Below are positions 35,641-46,361 of a DNA stretch of 64,000 nt, piece after piece. Within the stretch, counting starts at the first letter, position 1; each line of letters starts with the position of its first letter. The DNA comes from Enoplolaimus lenunculus. Taxonomy: Eukaryota > Nematoda > Enoplea > Enoplida > Thoracostomopsidae. The translations under genes were made by a program, and so were the position numbers. A model generated the notes under the pieces. The model ran no database searches and was not told the origin of the DNA. It was given only the letters and a program-made list of their open reading frames with translations. Location: contig JASANG010001730.1 of NCBI GenBank assembly GCA_030248215.1, positions 62,001 through 126,000 of the forward strand, given 5' to 3'.

Positions 35641-36039
35641 CGGACGGCACTTAAACGCATTAGATTTGCTCCGTGCTAATACAGGCTACCTCCAAATGGT
35701 TTTTGCGAAAAAGTGTAATTGGTTTCAGCAGTTTTAATCTGCGGGTGCCAGCAACAAAACTAAATTGGGCTACGGGCAATGGACTTTATTCGGTTGAGTT
35801 AAACCTAAATAAACAAGCGTTGGCTGTACGTCTCCTCATCAGGGTATTCAGAGTTCAAAATAATAAAATGTACCAAGCTGTGTAGTGCTTGCTACTGCTG
35901 GGAAATCTGAAATGTGAGGCCATCCGTATCATTGTGTATAAGGAAGTAAAAAATAGGCGTAGTAGAATTTCATTGCTCTTATGTTTACAAATCTGTGTTT
36001 CCAAGCAAAGCTCCATGTATAGATGATGGATGGATCGTT
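35641..36039. other. intergenic, no gene seen
   Basis: Open frame 35673-35885 on the plus strand has no recognisable features. Confidence 0.3.
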
Positions 36040-36220
36040 TTTCCGCGGTACTGCAGCAGAGTAAGCTATAAGGTTAAGACTAATATTTGCTTAGGCCAAG
36101 GAATAAGGGTAGGTTTCAGGTATAGGCTTATCTTTGCGGTAAGGATTAGGCGTAAATTTAGGCATAGGAATATTCTTACACTACTGTCGCGGCAAAGTTC
36201 TATAAATTGGCCCAAGCAAG
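36040..36220. mobile_element. TTAGGC-type MITE, diverged
   Basis: TTTTTCCGCGGTACTGCAGC at the left and TAGGAATATTCTTACACTACTG with TTCTATAAATTGGCCC at the right match the family. Inner GCTTAGGCCAAGG and GATTAGGCGTAAATTTAGGC are degraded hexamers. Confidence 0.68.
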
Positions 36221-36943
36221 TATGCTTCATTAATTTGGGTCAAACCAAACAATCAAAACAATGTTGCTACTATAACTCGCAGCTTGTATTCGCTTATTTA
36301 CTTGTTTTTCTTGTATATTTTAGCCAAAATGAATGCAATACTTGCAGCGTGAATATATTCTTGGAAACCTACAGACACCAGCATATCTAAACTTTTGGAT
36401 ACAAGTTGAAACTATATAGTAATTAAATCATTACAAATTTCGCTTGAACTTAAAGGAAAATGATATATTAGCAACTTTTTTAGCAATATTTAGTTAAAAT
36501 TTATAGCGAACGCGGTGTTCGTCGAAATTTGCCTACGTTTTGCAAAGTACGTAGCTGAATAAAAAAATTTGTGGTCAAATCGTCGTCTAATTGTGTTCCC
36601 ATAACAGACCGCATACAACAGAATAATATATTTACTAAAGTTTTTGAGTAATTAGAGACGGGCGGCCGCCACGCATGTAGCCAATTTACGTTGCTGGGGG
36701 GGGGCTCGATATTGCGAAGAGGAAAATGGCTTTTGATAGCTTTACAATATATTTTGAAATATTTCTAGGGTGAAGACAAAATTCATTGAGGCCGATGAAC
36801 ATCGTGTGGCATCCCATGGATTCTAAAAATATTATTTTTGAACTCAGATCTAAACTACTTCGTAAATATACATAATTGACACGCTACTTTTTGGAATTCT
36901 ATTGGGAAATATTTGAACACAAACTGCAATTTATTTAAACTGT
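36221..36943. other. intergenic, no gene seen
   Basis: A run of Gs occurs near 36697. No feature is otherwise supported. Confidence 0.35.
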
Positions 36944-37326
36944 TTACTCAAATTCAAGTTCACCAATCAGCCCATGAATCCAATTTTTAAGCATTCTATT
37001 TTCTTTCGAAAATCGACCCCTAAAACTGCTTCGACTCGGGCTTGTAACTCCGCCAAACGCCGGCCGATAAGATGATAAATATCGTTTATACTTCACAATT
37101 TCAAACGGTTCAACAGAAGAGCGTTCTTCGGCCGTGTCGCTAACCACATCGTTATCATTTACTCGTTTAGTTTCACTTTTTAACGTATCGTAAACGCAAC
37201 CAACAGTTTCGCACAAATTCAGTCGCATTTGTTTCAATCCTAGCGGAGAAAATTTAAATTGTAGACCGCTTTGTTTGTTGCCGTTCACGTTTGACGCTGT
37301 AATCACGCTACGTTTTGTCATCAAGC
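36944..37326 (-). CDS. terminal exon of a dibasic-site protein (partial)
   Basis: Open on the minus strand from a TTTTAG acceptor (first bases GCTTGATGACAAAACG) to TAA, about 127 codons; the same frame continues upstream to an ATG at 37357. Basic cleavage-type sites are frequent: LMTKR, SETKR, KYKR and SFRGR. Segments between them include QFKFSPLGLKQMRLNLCETV, followed by GC (a C-x4-C pair, as in small disulfide-ring peptides), and YLSSYRPAFGGVTSPSRSSF. Composition is clearly protein-like. It may be an independent precursor or be spliced to the exon at 38028 (the phases of TTAAATG^GTAACA and this acceptor agree). I do not recognise it. Confidence 0.42.
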
Positions 37327-37815
37327 CTAAAACTTTGCTAAAAAGTACTAAATACATAGAGATCCAGAAGATACACTACATTGCCGTCTACTGATTGTGA
37401 TAAAGAATCATAGGACGACGTTGAATTTTAAAAAATATAAACACCGTATACAACTTCCACAGTACTGCGCGTGGTATCGCAACAATTCGTCGCCCGACAA
37501 CTCGTCGCCCGACAAAGTGAAATCCGAAATTTCGGGGACCCCACAATTTGCCACTCATCATTATATTTAGGCTTAGGCGTACGCTTAATATTACGCTATT
37601 AGGGTTATGCTTTAACTGATAGGCTTTAGGGACCGGCGACAAATTGTCGAGCGAACGAATTGGCGTAGATTTCGCCACGCGTACACCTGATAAATAAAGC
37701 TTAAGTAAGATAAAACGTTTCGCTGCGCTGTCTGTTGAATCATATTTGGCTTTTAATAGTCCCCGATGTTGAAAATGGTTTACCATCTGGTTTTCGGTAT
37801 AACTTTGCCTAAAAA
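37327..37815. other. intergenic or intronic, mixed repeat
   Basis: Contains a short TTAGGC piece (TTTAGGCTTAGGCGTACGC, 37566-37585). It also has a tandem-like motif GTCGGGCGAC near 37485-37515, with related GCGACAAATTGTCG at 37635. An open frame (37786-37620) with YQLKH and DNLSPVPKAYQ is possibly coding but unplaced. Confidence 0.3.
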
Positions 37816-38169
37816 CTAAAGTTGTATAGCTCGATTCAATTTGTTACCATTTAATGAACGAGTTTTTGGTTTAATAATAACCAGAGTGAACGAGTCTTCG
37901 GGTATGACTGAGCGTGTTAAAACATCATGAAATTGACTTCGTTCGGCATTTTGTCGCAAATAGGGTGAATTTTTCATTAACGCCGGATGAAAATGACCAC
38001 CATTGCAGGTTGTGATTGCGTAAAATCCCTTAAAAGTTAAATTGGCGATTTGATGTGTTTTACATATAATGTTCACTCTCTACTATGCTACTTTTAGGTT
38101 TACAGAGAAACAGCCAGTTGGAACACAAAGCAACAGTGCTTCTGAGCCAGTTTTAAAAATATTTACCAT
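37816..38169 (-). CDS. possible small secreted protein, two exons, 92 aa
   Basis: Candidate exon 1 is 38169-38104 (22 codons, MVNIFKTGSEALLLCVPTGC and two more) with donor GTAAAC. Candidate exon 2 is 38028-37816, after AACTTTTAAG, phase 0, starting GFYAITTCNGGHFHP and ending at TAG. The N-terminus would be a signal peptide interrupted by a phase-0 intron of 75 nt, as in the other precursor genes. The remainder contains SPYLRQNAERSQFHDVLTRS and few dibasic sites. The donor and acceptor are acceptable but not strong. Alternatively the exon continues by splicing to 37326-36944. Confidence 0.35.
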
Positions 38170-38394
38170 GCAAAATTGTTGTATTCGGTATTGGTTAAAT
38201 TGTATGACTGAAATACAATGTTAAAGTTGTTGAGAGTTCAACCATCACGTTTCTATTTCAGATTTAGATGCATTGAATAAATAATTTTTTCTTCTTTTTT
38301 TGTTTAAAGACTTAAATAATCTTTTTATTTTATTTTTTCTCTTTCTATTTAACTCAAAGAATAACAATTTTAGGGTTTGCCTATGAAAAGATTA
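38170..38394. other. intergenic, nothing recognised
   Basis: T-rich unique sequence. Confidence 0.3.
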
Positions 38395-38567
38395 ACGGCC
38401 GGGAGGTTTTCTGTGGCACTGGAATGAAATAAGATTAAGCTTTAGACTAATTTTTGGCTTACGCTTAGGCTTTGGCTTAGGCATAAGCCCATTCTAACGC
38501 GTAGACTTGGCTAAGGCTTGGGAATATGCTTATACTACTGTTCCTTCACTATTCTATACATTGGCCT
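38395..38567. mobile_element. TTAGGC-bearing MITE
   Basis: Left GGGAGGTTTTCTGTGGCACTG, inner TTGGCTTACGCTTAGGCTTT and GGCTTAGGC, right GAATATGCTTATACTACTG and CTATTCTATACATTGGCC. The first TIR bases are diverged. Confidence 0.73.
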
Positions 38568-38633
38568 TAGTAATTATGCAAAACAATTCTAACCGGTCAT
38601 CGCATAAATTATACAGTTTTATTCTAAAACAAT

Positions 38634-38823
38634 GGCCCATATTCTTAAATTCGAATAGCATCTGTCACCAGTTAGCGATACAAATTTAAAACTTTTTATA
38701 AAAGTGGAAGAAGTTGAAGGCAACAAATGTGCTGAATTTTGAATCCCAACTTTCACTAGTTCGTAAGTTTAAAACATGCCACGAACTGACTATAGGAATT
38801 TCACACATTTGTGAGTACGGGCC
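38634..38823. mobile_element. MITE family C copy
   Basis: Left GGCCCATATTCTTAAATTCG with CATCTGTCACCAGTTAGCGA, and right CACACATTTGTGAGTACGGGCC. It is shorter than the others, with part of the right inner arm missing. Confidence 0.72.
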
Positions 38824-39808
38824 TATAAATCTAAATGCCAATTAAATGCTGCAGCTTATAGTTGTTGTGATTGATTGAGCAATTAGCAAACACAAAGATT
38901 TTGACGTATTTTACAAAATAATCGAAAACGAATCATATTTCTGTGTATTACTTTTGAAAAGAAGAAACAAGAATTTCAAATAAAAAAATCTGTTTGTGAC
39001 GATGTAACAGATCATACAACATTCAAGAAATACTTTTAGAGCCATAAAATTTTCCATTTACACAGCCAAGACTTTCGAACGGAAATTAGTACAAGTTTAG
39101 CATCAAAAACTTGCAGCTGCAACTTTTGGTCGTGGATTTGAATGATGCTGCAAATTTCAGTTGTAAAAGTTTTCGCTGCAAAAACTTACACTTGAATAGC
39201 GCTTAGGAAAGTGCACAAAGTTGTGCAACGCATATAAGTATTAGTGTTGAATCATTATTCTACAGTCACGAACTGTTTTATAGGGGTACTAATCGCCTAT
39301 CCCATAGCCAGGTTGGAGCCAGAGACTCAGCCCCTCTTTAATAGAAACGTTTCAACTCCTCTTACAAGTCATCTGCAATCTTTGTTGCCCTTTCTGAAAA
39401 TTTATCATGCCAAACTAATTTGAACTTGCTACCGGCCTGGTAATCGCAATTGCTAATATTGTAATACCGGATAACGGACACTGCACCGGAAACATACCGT
39501 AACATATAGTAGCACAATGAGCTTTTGTAAAACAAACATGCAGCCGACGACCATTCTATTGCAATTGTTAAGCTAGATTAAAAATATTTCTACTGTCAAT
39601 CCGCCAATCTTATTTAAGCGAAAAAGCAATTACAAAATTACCTAGGACGTGAATTTTTAATAAACAAATTTTATTCGACATCTAAAGCTGCAATTTATCT
39701 TTTCTGCAATTGTTCTAATAGCTATCGATAAATGCAGTTAAAAATTAAACCAAAATGATATATTTCTGAACAAATGGAAAGCATCCGAGGTAGTGGCCTA
39801 TGTGTGGC
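38824..39808. other. intergenic, family D copy at 39285-39440
   Basis: No gene. The D-type copy contains CCATAGCCAGGTTGGAGCC and ends TTGCTACCGGCCTGG. Confidence 0.4.
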
Positions 39809-39993
39809 AAAGGAGCGGACCGTTTTCCCGCGGCACTGCAATAAAGTCGGTTAAGATTAGACGATTTTTTGGTTATATGCTTAGGCTTACATTTTGATGT
39901 GGCCGAGGGCATAGTGATAGTTTTACCCATACGCTAAGACATAGGCTTACGAATATGCTTATACTACTGTTATAGCCACTGCTGTACATGGGT
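39809..39993. mobile_element. TTAGGC-type MITE, diverged
   Basis: Left CGTTTTCCCGCGGCACTGCA with ATAAAGTCGGTTAAG, inner ATGCTTAGGCTTACA, right GAATATGCTTATACTACTG and GCTGTACATGGG. Confidence 0.68.
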
Positions 39994-40330
39994 TAAAAGC
40001 TATACGTTGTTTTGCATCTTACTGCGCAAAGTTGACCTCCAAAAGTTTAGCTTTGTTAAATATAACGTTACAGTTGTTGAATAATGAAAGTGAACGTGGC
40101 CAAAAGTTTTTGGGACACTAATCTTAACTGTGGATTAAGGTTATTAAATGTTCAGGCAGATTTGTAAGCATGCGAGACATGCTTACCAGTTATGCGCACA
40201 TGCGACATAATGCAGTGAGCTGTATGTATGCTAGCCGGTAGCATATTGTCGCCATATAGTCGACGATAGAAGCAGTTGGAGATGCGACTACGTGGCGCAG
40301 TGGTAGATGTGTTCTCTATTTAAACGGACG
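39994..40330. repeat. dispersed repeat with tRNA-like end
   Basis: From about 40160 to 40330: CATGCGAGACATGCTTACC, ATGCTAGCCGGTAGCATA, ATAGTCGACGATAGAAGC, then CTACGTGGCGCAGTGGTAGA, which is a tRNA A-box. The same ordered blocks occur inverted at 50122-50316 and 50494-50581 inside FCF1. The tRNA part here is cut short. Confidence 0.6.
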
Positions 40331-40827
40331 TATTATACGAGATATTCTGTGCTACTTCTATACACAAGATATGTTTCAATGACAACGTTAAGTAGCGGTG
40401 ACGCGCGAAGATCTTGCATTTTTGCTGACTTACTTGACGAACGAATTACTGCGTGATAAAATGATGTGGTTCCTTACAATTTTTGCGATTTATAACATTT
40501 ACCAAAATGCAAATAATTGCAAGTGTGCTTTAAGTTTTGTTTAGGTATTTTATTTAAAGAAAAAAAACACTCCAGTAAATGATGCACAAAATATGTCTTA
40601 CAGTGTGTCAGTTTTCGACAAATGGGCTGCAAAAGAAATGGCTGTGGCGGAGGCTGGTATGCGTATGTGGCGCTAATCTGATTACGGCGTTTTGCTTACG
40701 CGTTTTAAATTGTATATCACTTAAATATCAAAGTGAAAGTTTCTCTAATAACAGGCCAAGCTTTCTTTGAGAGCATAACAGTAATGCATAGAGACATAAT
40801 TCAAATCCTAAAGCATAAAAGCCTTGG
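40331..40827. other. intergenic, no gene seen
   Basis: Plus-strand open frame 40579-40770 lacks recognisable features. Confidence 0.3.
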
Positions 40828-40930
40828 CCCCAGCTTCAGCGTAAGCATAACGATGTATCTAAGCCTAGGCCTAAGCCTAAGCAAAAAATAGTCTAAAGCA
40901 TCAGCTTACTCATTTCAAATCTCGCGGCAT
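40828..40930. mobile_element. TTAGGC-bearing MITE just 3' of the 110-aa precursor gene
   Basis: Contains AAGCCTAGGCCTAAGCCTAA and the diagnostic AATAGTCTAAAGCATCAGC, ending ATTTCAAATCTCGCGGC. It lies about 34 bp beyond the stop codon of the minus-strand gene at 40964-41685, so it is probably in the 3' untranslated region. Confidence 0.72.
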
Positions 40931-40963
40931 AACGATATACCCCAAACAATAACATTTTTGTCA

Positions 40964-41685
40964 TTATTTAAATATTGGATACGCGTGAATGGCAAATTCC
41001 TCATTGGATCTGTCAAAACCCAGGTCGTCTTGTAACCAAGCGGTTGACTTTTTAGGCATCGAAAACGGATGCGGTAGATGAGGCTTTGGCTTATGTCCTC
41101 GGTAATCAAGTGTTGTTTTTGGCAATAGCATTAGTAGCTTTTTCGTCGGTTTACTGTAAATTGGATCGTTAACATAGCGTCTGGATAGTATTCCCGAAAT
41201 GAAGAACGATGACGTTTCTTTTGCATTTAGCTAAAATATATATAAATATATAAATAAATATATATACATATATAGATATATATACACATATATACATATA
41301 TATGTATATATATGTCGGTTCAAAGTCCACCATTATATTTTTAAGCGTTCCAGAAGATGAAAACATAATTGTTAAAAGAATAACGAGAGTGTAAATACAC
41401 ATTGCAGTAATTCCAAAAGCATAAGCAACAAAAATTCTGCGATGATTTGAAAAAAATGGTCATAAGGTGCAAAGTTTTGCTACTAAAAATAGTTTCGAGA
41501 GGACGTTTTTCACACCTTCGATTATATATATATTTTGGCGGACAATAAAATCAATGCTGCTTTATTATGTTTTGTCAGCTTAAGTCACAGCTATCAAAAG
41601 TAAAATTTAATTTACTTACCGATGTCATCATAACAATGACGACGAGCCACAGCTTGCCGCTGACAAGGCTAATGTTTGTAGGCAT
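40964..41685 (-). CDS. secreted prepropeptide-like protein, 110 aa, two exons
   Basis: Exon 1 is 41685-41620 (22 codons, ATG to ACATCG) followed by GTAAGT. Exon 2 is 41230-40964, after ATATATTTTAG, phase 0. The joined start (NISLVSGKLWLVVIVMMTSL, then NA) is an excellent signal peptide with an LNA/KE cleavage site. The mature part has RR (39-40), KK (52-53) and KK (82-83). It releases segments such as YVNDPIYSKPT and the C-terminal STAWLQDDLGFDRSNEEF (continuing to HAYPIFK). A His/Pro-rich stretch HKPKPHLPHPFSMP precedes the last KK. The intron includes a TA-repeat microsatellite (about 41231-41320). No GKR amidation signal is present, so it is less clearly a neuropeptide than the other two; a secreted effector or hormone are alternatives. 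Family not recognised. Confidence 0.75.
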
Positions 41686-42521
41686 TACTATACATATGAT
41701 TATACTCTAATATACTAAATTTAACTACTGTCGTATTAAAATAAGTCGAACTAAAAACCTAAACCCATTTGTGACTTGGATTAAATATAAAATTGAAAAT
41801 TTTAAGATTTAGAAGGGAAAGGGACGATCACTTTTTCCAGCTACGCCTTCTTTCTCGTGAAAATTTTAAGATTAGCGTCTGTATATGGCGAAATGTCCCC
41901 GCATAGTTCGAAATGTCCTTAAAAGTTGTCTCAAGCAGCTGAGAAGAATAAATATATTAATTTTATCAAGGGAAATAGATAAGCCATATTGTATAGACAA
42001 GATATAACAATTGTTTTAATTTTTTGCACCCGAGGGTCTTCTTACGCGGAATATAGCTTACTTTATAAATCTTTGAAATATCCAGGTGGAACTGAGAGCA
42101 CGAATGTTTCAAAATTTTCAATAACCTTGTTCGCTAGTATTATGTTGCCTGCTGAAGGCGTATGTACGAGCGTTTTTGTTTTTGTCGTCTGACCAGAGTT
42201 TGTGCGAAATTACTGACATAACTGTGCGGCCTTTGGACGCTTGAAACATTTCGCTCCCAGGGGCACTATTTAGATTTTACCTTTAATACAAATGTTAACC
42301 GTAGAGCTTTTTAAAGGATCTGTTATTGACCCCCCCCCCCGCTGTACTAACTTACAACTAAAACGTTGAATCTAAATTTAAGGTTCTATATTAGATACAT
42401 ACTCTTCGAAACCAACAAACTCGTTGCATCGTGAACATCCAAGGTAAACTAGAGTTTAAATATTGCGCTCTCGGCACTCTCACCCTTTTTTGCGTTAAGA
42501 AAATTTTGCATGCGGTCCAAG
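41686..42521. other. intergenic, no gene seen
   Basis: A run of 11 Cs is at about 42330. Nothing else recognised. Confidence 0.4.
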
Positions 42522-42528
42522 TTAGAAG

Positions 42529-42625
<97 letters not shown>

Positions 42626-42759
42626 GCTGCTGCTGCTGTTGCTGTTGTTGTTGTTGTTGTTGTTGTTGCTGTTGTTGCTGTTGTTGTTGTGGTTGTTGTT
42701 GTTGCTGTTGTTGCTGCTGTTGTTGTTGTTGTTGTTGTTGTTGTTGCTGTTGCTGTTGC

Positions 42760-42814
<55 letters not shown>

Positions 42815-42861
42815 GCTGCTGCTGACTGTTGTTGTTGTTGTTGTTGTAGTTGTAGTTGTAG

Positions 42862-42895
<34 letters not shown>

Positions 42896-43170
42896 GGTTG
42901 TTGTTGTTGTTGTTGTTGTTGTTGCTGTTGTGCTTGTTATTGTTGTTGTTGTTGTTATTGTTATTGTTGTAGCCAGTCCAAGTTCCCAACAGCGTATTGG
43001 CAGCTTCAATGCTGTCGCCGAGCTCACCGGATCGTTTCAAAGATCTAAAACTGAAGCGTCGCGAAGTTTTGTCGGCGTTGACTATCCTTTAGCGGAGTAC
43101 TTTGTAAACAGCTTTTCTAATGAACACATACTTACTGTACTGACCACAGACTCTCGAAAATCGGAATCAT
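42522..43170 (-). CDS. possible Asn/Gln-rich protein, last two exons (partial)
   Basis: Exon 43050-42522 (minus) opens after CGACGCTTCAG and reads FRSLKRSGELGDSIEAANTL followed by LGTWTGY, then a long Asn run with Ser/His/Tyr, then a long Gln run, ending QHF and TAA. A preceding exon, 43170-43136 or longer, ends at GTAAGT in matching phase 2 (MIPIFESLWSV then the split codon) with an intron of about 85 nt. The non-repeat part looks coding and the donor is strong. The reading frame in the repeat is uncertain, since repeat DNA is open in all frames. The true N-terminus is not found. Long Q/N tracts are common in transcription and RNA-binding regulators, but no domain supports that here. Confidence 0.35.
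42529..42970. repeat. (GTT)n/(CAA)n trinucleotide repeat with CTG interruptions
   Basis: About 440 bp of TTG triplets, broken mainly by CTG (minus CAG), and near 42840-42870 by TAG/TTG alternation. A one-base phase change near 42827 (CTGACTG) separates the part that is Asn-coding from the part that is Gln-coding in the minus frame. Smaller GTT runs are at 13503-13560 and 45284-45301. Confidence 0.95.
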
Positions 43171-44560
43171 TTTTGCGAGCGTCGACACATCAGTTTCGGA
43201 TTATCTTTGTCAATATTTCATACACTTTTTAATTATATAAAGCAAAGCAAATACTCAAACAGAAACAGTACTAAGCGGAAACATTTTACAACGAAATCAA
43301 CTCGTCCAAGTGTTTCAATGAAAAGTGCATGAGATATTGATTAAATTTATATCCCAGGTGAAGCAGCTTAATTTAACGAATCCACTAGGGAAAATGGTGT
43401 CATTGTTCGTTGTCTCTCAATCATACTATGTTCTGTGTATTTTCTGCAAAACAACAGGATCATCGATTAATTCAAATCTCAGTTAAAATGATTCGAACCG
43501 TTTTTTAATGTCAAAAAACTATTTTATGCTGGCAAATTTTTGGAAAATTTTCAGAAAACCATCTTGATATTATGCAATTTTGTTACCTAAATTTGATCTA
43601 AAACTGCACGGAACAAAGGTATTTTAAAACTAGGTAAAAGTGTCTCTAGAAGGGAAATGTGGGGATATGTTTCCTATTTCATGTCTATATTTTAAAACAA
43701 CCGAATTAGGTAGTTTTTAATGATGTTAAACTGTACTTCTCAAACGGTTCGACGATACTTATGAATAAGACTGTGCGGCACTTCGAATTTCTTGATGCAA
43801 AACGCAGTAGATTTTTTACACCAACTGTGGAACTATTTCAGTAGACAGTGAATGTCACACGGGACAGCAGACAGTTCAATCTTTTAGAGTTTAATACAAC
43901 TAGCGTGCAGATATAATGTTACCCGCTATTGTAAAATAGAGATAAAACGTGTTCCAAATTGCATCAGTTATAACATGGACCTCGCATAAGCGCTCATAAG
44001 CTGCTACACGTTTAACGAAACTAGTCATCGAGGGCGTTTTTAAAAACAAACTCAAACTGCAGATCATCACCTTAAAACGATACAAACTAATATGTGCATT
44101 TCTACGTTTTACATGGGGCGCTACTGTATTTGAACATTAAGATGTTCGTAATTTAAATCACGAAGTTGCTTCAAACTACATAAATGTGCCTTAAAAGCTA
44201 AATACTAAATTTTTTAATTTTGTCTCGCTTTGCAACCAAACTCTATGATCTAAAACTAGAGCTACGCTTATAAAAACTGTAGGTCATATCACATTGACAC
44301 GCACCAATACTCTGAAGTGATCATTGCGCACAAGCAACCGATAACACATGATACCATACGATATTTGTGGCAATACATGTATATATTCCAAGTTAGTAAA
44401 TGTTATTTACCCAGATAATAAGTTTTACATAACTTAAAGTTCAAAATTTTGCTTCATATGATATTCTACAGGACATTAAAATATTTCAATTTTCATAAAA
44501 AATGAACCAAATACAAAATTTTGTGAAAACTAAGACTATCTGAAGGGTGTAAACGAATAG
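43171..44560. other. intergenic, no gene seen
   Basis: About 1.4 kb of AT-rich unique sequence. Further upstream exons of the Asn/Gln-rich gene might lie here, but none could be defined. Confidence 0.35.
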
Positions 44561-44866
44561 TAAAAATAACTGAAACGGAATGGAAAACAGATATTGATGT
44601 ATAAAAATGTTTCAAAAATGTTTTATGTTTCTGTCAACACAATTGAAGCGAGCACATATTCACCGGGTTTTGAAAAGTATATAAACAAAAATGACGGATG
44701 CATCGAAATATTTAAGATTTTGGATAAATTTGTTAATTTCTAACAATTACAGCATATCTGTAACAAAAAATTGCGAGACATATACGTGATTTACAACCAA
44801 TATTGATCGTAGTTATTTCTATAACGGAAACGGACACCGATTTTTGCCGGAAATGGAAACGGATAT
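44561..44866. repeat. dispersed L-type repeat
   Basis: Ordered blocks ATGTTTCAAAAATGTTTTAT, ATATTCACCGGGTTTTGAAA, ACAGCATATCTGTAACAAAA, TTGCGAGACATA and TATAACGGAAACGGACACCG also occur in the same order at about 63525-63850, and in part near 34960-35115. Nature unknown; there is no coding. Confidence 0.6.
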
Positions 44867-46361
44867 CGATAACACTCTGACTACCAGTTCGCAACTTTTC
44901 ACACTTCATTTTCCAGACATATCGTATGATACTAACAAACAGTACGCCGAATATTATGAGAGTAATCCACGTTATAATGTTTACATGGATGTAAAAAATT
45001 GTACCTTGTACCTCCTTTTCAAAGTCCTGTGAGCAGTTGTGCCACTCTTGTTATATATTTGAATTTAAAAACTAAAACTAAACCTAAAACCACATCCTAT
45101 TTCCACATCTTAACGAATGCTCTGGCTTTGCCTAGTCTGTCATAGAACAAAAGTTAGGCTTAGGCGTCGCTATGACGTGAAATACATAAAAACTTATGTC
45201 AGGGCGGCTGTGCCGTAATGTTTGTTAGTCTTATCTAGTACCTGCGTGGCTGCGTTGAATAGTATTAAGTCGTTACGCTGACATGTTGTTGTTGTTGTTG
45301 AACAGTTTTGTGATTGTTGCAAGGTATTTTTGGTTGGGATAAACCGGATACGGATGGAAATTATGCATATTAGGCATGTGTGGGGCGCTGGCTTTGGCCA
45401 GGTACCCCTTCAGTATTGAGTTTGCACAGCAAGAAAACAGTTGTTTCGTTTTGCGTTAATTTTGAACTTGCTTAGCGAAATTTGGAGTTGTAACGATTTC
45501 TCACATTCGGATTTAATAAGATTTAGTTTAGTTTAAGTCAAGTCACGGAACTCATACCAGCGACGGTGTTTTAGCTCTTTCATGGTGGTTTCACTCGTAG
45601 CGCGTATAACACGCGTAGTCCAATGGACGTAAGTCGGTGGATTTCTGGCGATTATGGAATAACCGGGGAATTTGGGGGTAGTTTGGAGTTAACTGGGAAT
45701 TGGTGAAAGTTTAGTGAATTCTATCGTGGTTAGGATTTGCTAGTATGAACCGGAGAATCTGTGGATTTAACGAAGAACTTGGGACTGTATGAGTTTGTTT
45801 GAAATATAACTTAGTCGCATCGGAAGCAACACAGAGTAATTTATTGGATATAGGCAAGCCGGCGCAGGAATATGTACCATTGGCAATTATTGCAGTTATA
45901 CCTTCGAACAGCCGTGTCACTGAATCATAGCTGCTGGCACAAAATTGAATACGAACATGCTTAAAAGTTGGGATTTGGATTGAAATTGCAGGAGAATCCT
46001 CAACTTTTCACATGGTGATCACGATGGGCTCAATGCTGGTTTGGCAACCTTAGTTGTTTAAAAGAATATATTGGAAAAAGAAAATAGGGTGTTTTAGAGA
46101 AAATGGAATTTGAGAAATACTCACAATCAGTGACAGGATCGTGAGTATAGTTGAAAAGGTATAAACAACGAGTTACGGCTTTGGTTCTTTGTATATACAT
46201 GGTGCTCCTAACGAGTAACTTGCATTCATATTTTTAAAGTTGAACAGGTTCGAGGTTGGTTTTGTTGTATATGCTTGGTGCTCTTAAAAGGTAACTAATC
46301 CGCAACTTTTTACAAGCCTTCACACCTTTTTAAACATTCACTTTGTTTTCGATATATTTGG
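44867..46361. other. intergenic, doubtful open frames only
   Basis: Frames at 44844-45032 (plus) and 45711-45920 (minus) are protein-like in places but isolated. A degraded TTAGGC piece (TTAGGCTTAGGCGTCGC) is at 45155-45172. Confidence 0.3.

Noticed and set aside
41169-41402. Minus-strand open frame starting MCIYTLVILLTIMFSSSG that looks like a signal peptide
   Set aside because: It reads through the TA microsatellite in a frame different from the coding exon at 41230-40964. The exon at 41685-41620 with GTAAGT joins that exon in phase and gives a better signal peptide.
42431-43232. Several overlapping open frames giving poly-Val, poly-Leu, poly-Cys, poly-Thr or poly-Asn proteins
   Set aside because: All are alternative readings of the same TTG triplet repeat, which is open in most frames. 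Only the minus frame joined to protein-like flanking sequence and splice signals was kept.
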